Origin: Muribaculaceae bacterium
GTDB taxonomy: Bacteria; Bacteroidota; Bacteroidia; Bacteroidales; Muribaculaceae
DNA: 23,146 nt
Assembly (NCBI GenBank): GCA_009775365.1
Contig: VSPM01000042.1
Location: forward strand, 1-23,146
Direction: 5' to 3'
In this document: piece by piece, positions 1-6,759 of the stretch
Layout: the number at the start of each line of letters is the position of its first letter
How positions within the stretch are numbered: the first letter of the stretch is position 1
The notes under the pieces: model-generated
What the model was told of the DNA's origin: nothing
The model's database searches: none
Seen by the model: the letters and a program-made list of their open reading frames with translations, nothing else
Translations under genes and position numbers: made by a program

Positions 1-160
1 GTTGACTTCGATTGACGGAGACTGCTCTGTTCCGTGTCTCCTTGTCTCTGTCTGTATGGCCCGGGGCCTACGCCCCAGTTTGTCCTGTGGCATCGTTGTC
101 AATGTTCTCTCCCGCTCCCGGGGCGTCTGCCTCAATCGGCTTGTTTCCCGTTTGCGGTTG
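1..160 (-). other. GC-rich structured leader running off the left edge
   Basis: I see no credible protein gene here. Read leftward, the segment lies directly downstream of the promoter at 161-191 and is GC-rich, unlike the AT-rich DNA to its right. It can form hairpins: GGGGC/GCCCC arms with a 4-nt loop around 64-77, and GGAGAC/GTCTCC arms around 18-42. A strong promoter followed by structured non-coding sequence suggests the leader of a stable RNA (rRNA, tRNA or another ncRNA) whose body is beyond the window. The RNA itself is not visible, so this is inference. Confidence 0.4.
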
Positions 161-191
161 CAAAATTACAACCTTTTTCTGCCCTCTGCAA
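161..191 (-). promoter_or_regulatory. Strong Bacteroidetes-type promoter, leftward, with A-tract upstream region
   Basis: On the minus strand TAATTTTG (168-161) matches the -7 consensus TAnnTTTG exactly. A TTG (191-189) lies 20 nt upstream as a -33 element. The DNA just upstream (about 193-240) carries repeated runs of four to five A on the minus strand, resembling an UP element or bent DNA. The same TTG-N20-TAnnTTTG arrangement precedes ribE in this window. Confidence 0.6.
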
Positions 192-192
192 G

Positions 193-433
193 CGTTTTTA
201 TGTTTTTAAGCATGTTTTTATCTTTTCTTGGTCGCAACTTATTGTGACTTAATCAAATCAACAAATGTTAAAATATGTATATTTTTATTAATATCAGAAC
301 TTTATACCATATTTAATTGTTGTACCCATACTTTTATTCTCCAAAAATTTCCAAAAATTAAAAAAATTGAACCTTCTACATATTTATTATGTTGAATTAT
401 TGAATCTCTAATCTCCATTTTTGGCTCGCATTA
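193..433. other. AT-rich intergenic stretch, no gene seen
   Basis: This completes the gene-free region 1-497. The right part of the A-tract zone (193-240) is followed by about 190 bp of very AT-rich DNA without an open frame of coding character, a recognisable RNA or a repeat. It separates the leftward promoter at 161-191 from the terminator at 434-476. Confidence 0.5.
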
Positions 434-476
434 AAAAAGTATGGCAACAACCATTGTAGTCGCTGCCATACTTTTT
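434..476 (-). terminator. Intrinsic terminator after the PAP2 gene (possibly bidirectional)
   Basis: The arms AAAAAGTATGGCA (434-446) and TGCCATACTTTTT (464-476) form a perfect 13-bp stem with a 17-nt loop. Read on the minus strand, the stem ends in a U-run and lies about 20 nt past the PAP2 stop codon. The A/T flanks are symmetric, so it could work in both directions. Confidence 0.75.
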
Positions 477-497
477 ATATTAAATTAGGTGAAACAA

Positions 498-1127
498 TCA
501 AAACGTCATTGCCATGGAAACAGAAACTCCTTCCGGCCCGGCCGACGGCACAATCGAAAGATTGTGTTTTTCGGCAAAAGGGCGTGTATATATAAAAGAG
601 GCACCGGCTCCAATCGCAGCGCCCGCAAGCACATCCCACCAGTGATGTTTCTTGGAGAACACTCTCCCCCACCCTACATATGCGGCCACTGCATAGGCTG
701 GCACTCCAAACTTCCATCCATACCGACGTTGAAGAAACGTGGCATTCGTGAACGCGACTGCGGTATGTCCGCTGGGGAATGAATGCATATTGCTGTGGTC
801 GGGGCGCTCCTCCTTGACAGCATACTTTAATATAAGAGTAGCCCCGGCAGCAGTCACCGCCGAGAGCGCTCCCTGTTTCAGACCCTGCCAATCACCCTCT
901 ATAATCACTCCCGCCAAAGTTGCGACCGGCATTGCTATGACAAGCAGATCGGTAGAGGTGGCAACACCTTTCTGGGCAGAGGTGCGCACAAAGCCTGAAG
1001 AACCGTCTGACGCAGAAGAACTGAATGCCAAAGGCTGCGCACTGACCGAACCACAGAAAACAATAGCCAATATAATCAGCAGACACACTCGGCATCTGAC
1101 GATTGCAGCTTCTTTTATAACCATCAT
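498..1127 (-). CDS. PAP2-family lipid phosphatase, exported
   Basis: This is a type 2 phosphatidic acid phosphatase, which removes phosphate from lipid phosphates (phosphatidate, undecaprenyl pyrophosphate or lipid A; the substrate is not decidable here). The three catalytic motifs are present: K-x6-RP (K101 to RP108-109), PSGH (118-121) and R-x5-H-x3-D (R155, H161, D165), with Gly in place of the usual Ser before the Arg. An N-terminal signal peptide ends near VSA-Q (residue 30). The C-terminus ends in alternating hydrophobic residues and a final Phe, like an outer-membrane strand. I chose the ATG at 1127 because it overlaps the kinase stop codon as ATGA and puts the signal peptide at the start; an upstream start at 1166 would add 13 residues ahead of it. 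The protein is 209 aa, last in the run from 3074, and followed by a terminator. Confidence 0.85.
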   Translation of the reverse strand: MMVIKEAAIVRCRVCLLIILAIVFCGSVSAQPLAFSSSASDGSSGFVRTSAQKGVATSTDLLVIAMPVATLAGVIIEGDWQGLKQGALSAVTAAGATLILKYAVKEERPDHSNMHSFPSGHTAVAFTNATFLQRRYGWKFGVPAYAVAAYVGWGRVFSKKHHWWDVLAGAAIGAGASFIYTRPFAEKHNLSIVPSAGPEGVSVSMAMTF

Positions 1128-1507
1128 GAGAATAACGCGATAAATTTTGGTATAAACACTATGCAACCCACTCCAACAGCTGCCAAAGCCAGGAGCGTGA
1201 CAGCTGTGGCTCCGAAATCTTTAGCCCTGCCTATAAGGGGGTCGTGCTCTGTAGTGATTCTGTCGGCCAGGGCCTCGACTGCACTATTTAGAGCCTCTGC
1301 CGAAATCACAAGCCCAATGCATATGACCACGGCACACCATTCCCAGCGAGCTAAGCGGGAAAAAGCGCCCGCAACGATTGCCGCGACTGCCGCAACCATA
1401 TGAATCCGCGCATTATGCTCATAGCGAAGCAACGCCTTGAAGCCATGCCAGGCATATTTAAAGGCCATAACTCGCTTACGCCATGAGAATTTAGAATCAG
1501 TAATCAT
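1124..1507 (-). CDS. dgkA: Diacylglycerol kinase / undecaprenol kinase family
   Basis: This small integral-membrane kinase (127 aa, the usual family size) phosphorylates diacylglycerol or undecaprenol with ATP. The family signature E-x3-N-x3-E-x3-D is clear (EALNSAVEALAD, residues 71-82). It is preceded by the conserved basic segment RYEHNARIH and followed by a K-D-x-x-A-x-A motif. Three hydrophobic segments are visible (about 37-49, 58-72 and 100-121). The ATG at 1507 is chosen; a TTG two codons upstream (1513) is also open. The start lies inside the last codons of the lipoprotein gene (11-bp overlap), and the stop overlaps the PAP2 start as ATGA, so the three are probably translationally coupled. 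Pairing a lipid kinase with a lipid phosphatase suggests lipid-carrier phosphate turnover. Substrate choice (diacylglycerol or C55 lipid) cannot be read from the sequence. Confidence 0.9.
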   Translation of the reverse strand: MITDSKFSWRKRVMAFKYAWHGFKALLRYEHNARIHMVAAVAAIVAGAFSRLARWEWCAVVICIGLVISAEALNSAVEALADRITTEHDPLIGRAKDFGATAVTLLALAAVGVGCIVFIPKFIALFS

Positions 1508-3074
1508 AATCAAATGAGAATTCGTCTACATATAACACAGCCCCTGCCCCTCCGGTGAAATAATCGCCATACTTTGAAGCCGCAGCAGTAATCTGCATAT
1601 ATGATGGCACTCTTGAAGTGCTCCTGTAATTTATTTCAATCTCGAAAGGCTGGTAACCGTCCATCGTGCCTCCAAACACAAGTTCTCCATACCCTATCAC
1701 ATAATCCGCGTTTTTATCAAACAGATTTCTGTTCTTTGGGTTCGTTCTGATTTCAAACGGAGCAGTCCAGTCAGTCAGAGCCACATATATATGGCAAGAG
1801 TCAGGACGCCCTTTCAGATATTCAAGTTCAGCAGAGGCATAATCAATGTCAGCCGTTTTATATTGGTAATACCCTTTCAGCTTTGTAGGCCTGAGATTCC
1901 ATGGGCGGCCAAAATCAAGGATGCCGTTGGTTCCGTCAACTTTCACAAAACCACCTGTGAAAATAGAACCGGCCGCAAGTTTTCCAATCATTCCGATGCC
2001 TACGAATTTAGTGTTGAGCTCCGCCGCCTGTCCGCTGCCTTTGGGCGTATGGTCGGTGGGCACAACATTGCTTTGGCCAAGAGTGGCGGCCCCGGTGTTG
2101 CCGGTGTCCCAATACGGTGTTCCCCCTTCATTCCAAGGGCACCATATCTTACTGTCTTTAAGCCACCATTGGTCAAAACTGCCGTCGGGGATGTCGGCAG
2201 TTGCCTCCGTTGACACCTTGACCTCATTGCCAATCTCTGAATCAGCCACAGCTCTCACCTCATATTCCGTAAGAGGTTCAAGATGCGGAATATAGCACGA
2301 GAAGGCTCCTTGTGTCTGAGTGACATATTCATCAGGGACATCAATCCAATTTTCTTCCGACACCTTTCGATACTGAAAGCCCCCTTTCATATCCGACGTA
2401 CAACTGCCATAAGCCCATATAACTCGACTCCAGGGATTCACCTCCGTGGTAGACACCAGTAAAGTTGTTTTTTCTACATATATAGTCCATTCCTCCGAAC
2501 GCCCATGACATGACACATCCACACGCACCGGCCTTGAAAAATTATATTCCCCAACATTTATTTCCGGCGACAGAGCTGTGATGCCGGCCGGCCCTAACTT
2601 TATTGAGGTGACAATTAGCTTTTCAAGGTCGGCCGTCTCAGGCACATTCACAATAATTCTCCTGCCGATGACATCGATAACACTCCCGCCTATCTGGCCT
2701 TCTATCGTGAAATAGCGTTCTATGTCCTGAACGGCTTTCAGCAGCCATTGATAAGTCTGATATCTTTCTATATTAACAACAACCGGTTTTGTCAAATCAT
2801 AATATCCCTCCGACAGGTCAGGGTCTGCATACCCTCCTTCGCTGACCGCAAAACTATCAAAACTCACTCTCTCTATATCCACAGTCTCCCCAAGATATAC
2901 TGTAGCCGAAAGCGATGCAGAATCAATGAGTGCAGGTTTTATCTCTCCTTCCGCACTCAAAGAGGTTATATTCTGTTGAATCTTCGGATATGGTAAATCA
3001 TTCTTGATGCACCCGGCCAAGCCAAACAGCCCAATCGCCAACATCAGGGACATATGGAATCTCTTAAAATTCAT
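1497..3074 (-). CDS. Surface lipoprotein with Ig-like repeats, FN3 and C-terminal PCMD jelly-roll
   Basis: A 525-aa exported lipoprotein. The signal peptide ends at lipobox LAGC (Cys22), followed by IKND. Two Ig-like repeats of the kind found before PCMD domains follow (about 53-115 and 140-200), then an FN3-like domain (205-290) and a C-terminal jelly-roll (297-525) of the PCMD family (PF13201, founded on B. thetaiotaomicron BT2081, proposed to act in carbohydrate metabolism). Family-like marks are SFDQWW (299-304), YWDTGN (321-326), VDGTNGIL (379-386), EIRTNPKNRNLFDK (441-454) and the closing YVDEF strand. The VDGTNG and EIRTNP blocks match the 742-aa protein at 3195 closely, so the two are paralogues. 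It has its own promoter and lies just past the terminator of the upstream operon. Its 3' end overlaps dgkA. A ligand is not inferable; carbohydrate binding is the family guess. Confidence 0.85.
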   Translation of the reverse strand: MNFKRFHMSLMLAIGLFGLAGCIKNDLPYPKIQQNITSLSAEGEIKPALIDSASLSATVYLGETVDIERVSFDSFAVSEGGYADPDLSEGYYDLTKPVVVNIERYQTYQWLLKAVQDIERYFTIEGQIGGSVIDVIGRRIIVNVPETADLEKLIVTSIKLGPAGITALSPEINVGEYNFSRPVRVDVSCHGRSEEWTIYVEKTTLLVSTTEVNPWSRVIWAYGSCTSDMKGGFQYRKVSEENWIDVPDEYVTQTQGAFSCYIPHLEPLTEYEVRAVADSEIGNEVKVSTEATADIPDGSFDQWWLKDSKIWCPWNEGGTPYWDTGNTGAATLGQSNVVPTDHTPKGSGQAAELNTKFVGIGMIGKLAAGSIFTGGFVKVDGTNGILDFGRPWNLRPTKLKGYYQYKTADIDYASAELEYLKGRPDSCHIYVALTDWTAPFEIRTNPKNRNLFDKNADYVIGYGELVFGGTMDGYQPFEIEINYRSTSRVPSYMQITAAASKYGDYFTGGAGAVLYVDEFSFDYDY

Positions 3075-3095
3075 GTTCTTCTATATTTCAAAACA

Positions 3096-3103
3096 CAAAT
3101 TTA
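3096..3103 (-). promoter_or_regulatory. Probable -7 promoter element for the 525-aa lipoprotein operon
   Basis: TAAATTTG on the minus strand matches TAnnTTTG exactly and ends 21 nt before the ATG at 3074, leaving a very short leader. It lies immediately after the U-run of the upstream operon's terminator, where a new promoter would be needed. No clear -33 element is seen. Confidence 0.5.
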
Positions 3104-3104
3104 G

Positions 3105-3160
3105 CATAAAAAAATCAAAATAGCGCGATGGAACGAATTTTTCCGATCCACCGCACTATT
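3105..3160 (-). terminator. Intrinsic terminator of the DUF4493 operon
   Basis: On the minus-strand transcript, AAUAGUGCGGUGGA (3160-3147) pairs with UCCAUCGCGCUAUU (3132-3119). The result is a 14-bp stem with two G-U pairs and a 14-nt loop, followed by UUUUGAUUUUUUU. On the plus strand the two wobble positions become mismatches (A opposite C), so the hairpin favours leftward transcription. It sits about 35 nt past the stop of the 742-aa gene. Confidence 0.8.
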
Positions 3161-3194
3161 AAAAACCGCATTCTGATTCTATTTAAATTAAACT

Positions 3195-5423
3195 TTACTC
3201 ATACACAAGTTCAAAATCGTCTAAATACATAACTGATTTAGAACTGCCACAGAAATAATCTCCAAATTTAGACGCAGAACATACAATAACCAAATGGGTA
3301 GGCTTATTAGTCTTAGCCCTTTCGTTATATCCCAATGGAATCTCGACAAGCTGTAACTGACCATCCTGGCCGAACGCCTCTTTCCAAGTCACTTCTCCAT
3401 ATGCCAAAACTTCCATATCGGTTTTATCAAATAACTTTCTATTGCTTGGATTAGTCCGAATCTCGATAGGAGCGGTTGTCAAAGCCACATAAATCTGACC
3501 ATGATCAGATCCTCCATTCACAATATCAACATATTGCTTATTCTCGCCTTTCACTATCGCTCCGTCTCCCGGACGATAATTAGCATAAACACGCAACTTC
3601 GACGGATGCGAACCGTCATATGTATGGCCTACTGACAAAACTCCGTTTGTTCCGTCAGTCTTAACATAATAACCTGTGAATATATTACCGGCCGCAATGA
3701 TACCAAGGGCCGCATCTGACGCAAGACGAGCAGAATAAGTTCCGGAATGAACCATATCCGTAGATTTATTTGTCAAAACCTTATTGGCAGTTGCGGCCCC
3801 TTCATTACCGGAATCCCAGAAATGATCCTCATGTGATTCACGAGACAAACCAGGGTAGATCACCGTTTTATTGCCTAACATTGTTTTTGCAGTATATTCG
3901 CCCCAATCTTCGAAACTTGCATTTGGAATTATATATTTCGACTCGGTAGTAAACGAATTAATCCCGGATTCAAATTCATAAGCTCCATCAATCAGATTCC
4001 CGGCTACAAGTCTGTATTCGTAAACAGTAGACGGTGTAAGACCGCTGACCTTGACAACCGCGGCAATATCGGCTCGCGTGAATGACACAGGAACTGATTC
4101 CCAAGAGCCGGCCCCCGAAGCCCTATACTGCAGCATCGGATTCTCAACATCAGGATTGGTTATTTTCAACGGAATAGAAGCAGAAGTCGCGCTCACTGCG
4201 GTAAAATCTTTCTCGAACAATTCCGTCTCGACAATTATCGGGTCGGCATAGACTATCGCCTCGTCAGTGTTGGCAATCCTCACAGGCTGAGTCCCCTTTT
4301 TTCCATTGATATCGACAGCCTCGACATTCACCACATACTCCGTGGCTCGTTCCGGAAGAGAGTTGAGAAACGAAGAGGTGAAGGTGATGTAGTATTTGCA
4401 TAGATTGCCGGTGGGCGTACCCTCTGTAAATGTCACTCCACGCGTCGCCAAGGCTGTCTTGCCGGCTTCTGAAATCTCTGTCAACTCAAACTCAGATCCA
4501 CCAAGGATTGTCGCCAGCGATGAATCGTCTGTCGTCATGGTAAGCGACCGAAAACCATTGTAGGCATAGACACGCAAAGTCTTGTCGATAAACTGTCCCG
4601 GTTTCCCGATAATCTGGGAATTTATGGCAGGATCATTGCCGGCCCATGAGAAGGCCGGCTTTCCCACAATGACAACCTCATCCTCATACAATTCCTCATC
4701 CGCTACAATAACTGTCAGGAACGCTCCCCCCTGACCATCGACCGAAGGGTTATATTCAAACATGAAACGGTAGTTGTGAGCGGGCTGCACATCCTTTATC
4801 TCACCGGTTTTCGTGAAAGATGTCCCTTTATTGTTTACTCCTGTTATTGTATAGGTCAACGATGTGTCGCCGGAAGGCATCATATAGTAGCCATAGTCCA
4901 TGATGCTATCTGCCGCATAAGTCAGCTCTCCTTTTGAATTGCCTATTACAACCTTAAGGTCGCTCATCAGATTGGAGTCGATGGTGGACTCATCTATTGA
5001 GGCTACCACATTGGCTATGCGGCATGCCACAGAAACTTGCGCAGTGGAGGACGTGGACTCCAACGTAAACTCCGACGCACCTTTAAAATACTTCTTAGAA
5101 AAGGAAGCCGGCACAGAATCTCCTGCCATGGCCTCCGCCACATAAGAACCATAGCGGAGAGCCACACCATTTGAAGGAATGTTCTGCACTCCGACCCATT
5201 TGTTGAGCACACCCTTCTCATTACTTATATATATTCTTGCGTTTGCCTTCAGGTCTTCCTCCCCCTCAACCGCACGTGTGAGCCGCGAGTCAACCTCGAC
5301 ATTCAGGCGAACCCTACCCTCGCCATCGACAGAGAAAGGAGCCTCCGACTGGCAAGACTGCATCAAGCATCCCGCTGTCATAACGACAGCAGAAACAATA
5401 TATGTCTTTATTATCTTTTTCAT
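3195..5423 (-). CDS. DUF4493 surface lipoprotein with FN3 and C-terminal PCMD jelly-roll
   Basis: A 742-aa exported lipoprotein. The lipid anchor is probably Cys24 (MQSC-QSEAPF), with Cys19 as an alternative. A DUF4493 N-domain (about 30-245) opens with the GEGRVRL strand and contains the Y-x-x-x-A-x-x-GD turn (94-102), a CRIANVVASI segment and the closing HNYRFMF strand; it has the look of a fimbrillin-like beta-sandwich. A second domain shared with the two genes upstream spans about 275-385 (EFELTEISEAG to VNVEAVDINGK). An FN3 domain (400-493) and a PCMD jelly-roll (497-742, EDHFWDSGNEG, KTDGTNGVL, EIRTNPSNRKLFDK, YLDDFEL) follow. It is third in the operon from 9384, 12 bp after the gene at 5436, and is followed by a terminator. 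The function is unknown; the likely site is the cell surface, with a role in adhesion or glycan contact (inference). Confidence 0.85.
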   Translation of the reverse strand: MKKIIKTYIVSAVVMTAGCLMQSCQSEAPFSVDGEGRVRLNVEVDSRLTRAVEGEEDLKANARIYISNEKGVLNKWVGVQNIPSNGVALRYGSYVAEAMAGDSVPASFSKKYFKGASEFTLESTSSTAQVSVACRIANVVASIDESTIDSNLMSDLKVVIGNSKGELTYAADSIMDYGYYMMPSGDTSLTYTITGVNNKGTSFTKTGEIKDVQPAHNYRFMFEYNPSVDGQGGAFLTVIVADEELYEDEVVIVGKPAFSWAGNDPAINSQIIGKPGQFIDKTLRVYAYNGFRSLTMTTDDSSLATILGGSEFELTEISEAGKTALATRGVTFTEGTPTGNLCKYYITFTSSFLNSLPERATEYVVNVEAVDINGKKGTQPVRIANTDEAIVYADPIIVETELFEKDFTAVSATSASIPLKITNPDVENPMLQYRASGAGSWESVPVSFTRADIAAVVKVSGLTPSTVYEYRLVAGNLIDGAYEFESGINSFTTESKYIIPNASFEDWGEYTAKTMLGNKTVIYPGLSRESHEDHFWDSGNEGAATANKVLTNKSTDMVHSGTYSARLASDAALGIIAAGNIFTGYYVKTDGTNGVLSVGHTYDGSHPSKLRVYANYRPGDGAIVKGENKQYVDIVNGGSDHGQIYVALTTAPIEIRTNPSNRKLFDKTDMEVLAYGEVTWKEAFGQDGQLQLVEIPLGYNERAKTNKPTHLVIVCSASKFGDYFCGSSKSVMYLDDFELVYE

Positions 5424-5435
5424 AGCTGTCGCCTA

Positions 5436-6758
5436 TTATATTTTTAATTTTAAAGTTACAACCTTTTCTCCATCAGAATCAGCTACTTTTATAACGAAGT
5501 GATGTTCTCCGGAGAAGATAGACAAAGGTGTCATAAACTGAGAGATGTCAAACACAACATTCTTTTCTCCCAACACTGTTTCCTGATTCTCTTTAAGAAT
5601 GCCCAACCCTTGCAAAGCGCCAAGCAGTTCTCCCGGATTTATCAAGTCAAGATGCGCCCCCAAGCCTACACTCTCTAATTCTGCAGGAGTTAAATCATTT
5701 GATTCGATATCAACTTCAAATGTAGTAAAACCGCTGTCAGCTTTACTTTCAAAATTTAGGACAACCTTAGAAGATGCATTCACCTCATTAACCTTATCCA
5801 AGTCAATAGGAGCTTCCGCAGTCACTTTCGGGCCATTTTCCGGTGTGGAAGGGTCATCAGGACCCGGGTCATTACCCGGATCTTCATTTGGATAACGGTC
5901 ATCATCCATATAAATATCCTCATCCGACGGCTCCCCCACATCAGTGCCTCCGTCCCCGGTCATGTCTTCAAGACTGACTGTAGCGTCAATTTTGATTTCA
6001 TCGCCCGGATTTCCGGGATTTATATCTCCCGGTTCATTGGGGTCTACGGAATGAAGTTTAAAAGTGATGCGGTAATGATTGCCGGCCTTCACATTGCTGT
6101 AGGATTTAGACTCGGTGACTTCATCGCCATCAACAACACCTGTGAACACCGCAGAAATCGTGTTGCTTCCCTCCTCATAAGCGAAATAACCACTCTCTGA
6201 GGTTGAGGGGGTAAAGTCAAGTGACCCCCTTTGCCCCACGCTTACCGACACTTTGGAATCGGGACTCATAACTTTCACCAGATTTTCGTCAAAAAGTATC
6301 GTCACCTTCACATTCGACAGACGGCACTCTACTGTGCCGATATTGTCTGTGATTTTATTCTCGCTGATTGTGAAGCGGCCAGACTCTCCAAGATAATAGG
6401 GCGCAGAGAAAGCGGCCTTCCCCCCTTCGCTGCCATAGTCTCCACCATAATAAGCCCGGGCAACATACTCTCCGACAGGAAGCGTAACCACTTCCGGCAT
6501 ATCACCATATCTGAAATGCTTCACCGGGCTGTCCTCAAGATTGTCCGCTTTAATAAAATCAACAGTGAAGTCCGACACATCCGGCACACCCGACGAACGC
6601 ACCAGCTTCTCATCTGTTTTCAGCTCCACCGACAAAGCCGATGCCAGCACACGCCCTTCCCCTTTTCGGGATTCCGCACTGAAGGGAGCCTCCGTGGAGC
6701 ACGAGGCCATTCCAAGTGCAAGGGCGATTATTGAATATATATATATAATCCTTTTCAT
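5436..6758 (-). CDS. Short DUF4493 surface lipoprotein without a jelly-roll
   Basis: A 440-aa exported lipoprotein with lipobox MASC (Cys20), then STEAPF. The DUF4493 domain (about 28-240) is followed by a very acidic Asp/Pro/Gly/Glu-rich linker (about 240-312) and then a domain (about 315-440) shared with the 742- and 874-aa proteins, marked by LDLINPG, FDISQF and HHFVIKVADSDGEK. There is no FN3 or PCMD module, so it is the minimal member of the set. The ATG at 6758 is chosen because it follows the upstream TGA by one base and starts directly at the signal peptide; the frame stays open to 6782, eight codons upstream. An (AT) dinucleotide run lies within codons 4-8. Possibly a stalk or assembly partner of the two longer proteins (inference). 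Confidence 0.8.
   Translation of the reverse strand: MKRIIYIYSIIALALGMASCSTEAPFSAESRKGEGRVLASALSVELKTDEKLVRSSGVPDVSDFTVDFIKADNLEDSPVKHFRYGDMPEVVTLPVGEYVARAYYGGDYGSEGGKAAFSAPYYLGESGRFTISENKITDNIGTVECRLSNVKVTILFDENLVKVMSPDSKVSVSVGQRGSLDFTPSTSESGYFAYEEGSNTISAVFTGVVDGDEVTESKSYSNVKAGNHYRITFKLHSVDPNEPGDINPGNPGDEIKIDATVSLEDMTGDGGTDVGEPSDEDIYMDDDRYPNEDPGNDPGPDDPSTPENGPKVTAEAPIDLDKVNEVNASSKVVLNFESKADSGFTTFEVDIESNDLTPAELESVGLGAHLDLINPGELLGALQGLGILKENQETVLGEKNVVFDISQFMTPLSIFSGEHHFVIKVADSDGEKVVTLKLKI
6735..6747 (-). repeat. AT dinucleotide run inside the signal-peptide codons
   Basis: Six and a half AT units lie inside codons 4-8 of the 440-aa lipoprotein gene and encode Ile-Ile-Tyr-Ile-Tyr. Gain or loss of one unit would shift the frame immediately. 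The run is short for a phase-variation tract. Confidence 0.6.
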
Positions 6759-6759
6759 A

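Noticed and set aside
2..252. Three overlapping short open frames on the plus strand
   Set aside because: They have no domain or plausible composition, and the region is better explained as a leftward promoter and structured leader.
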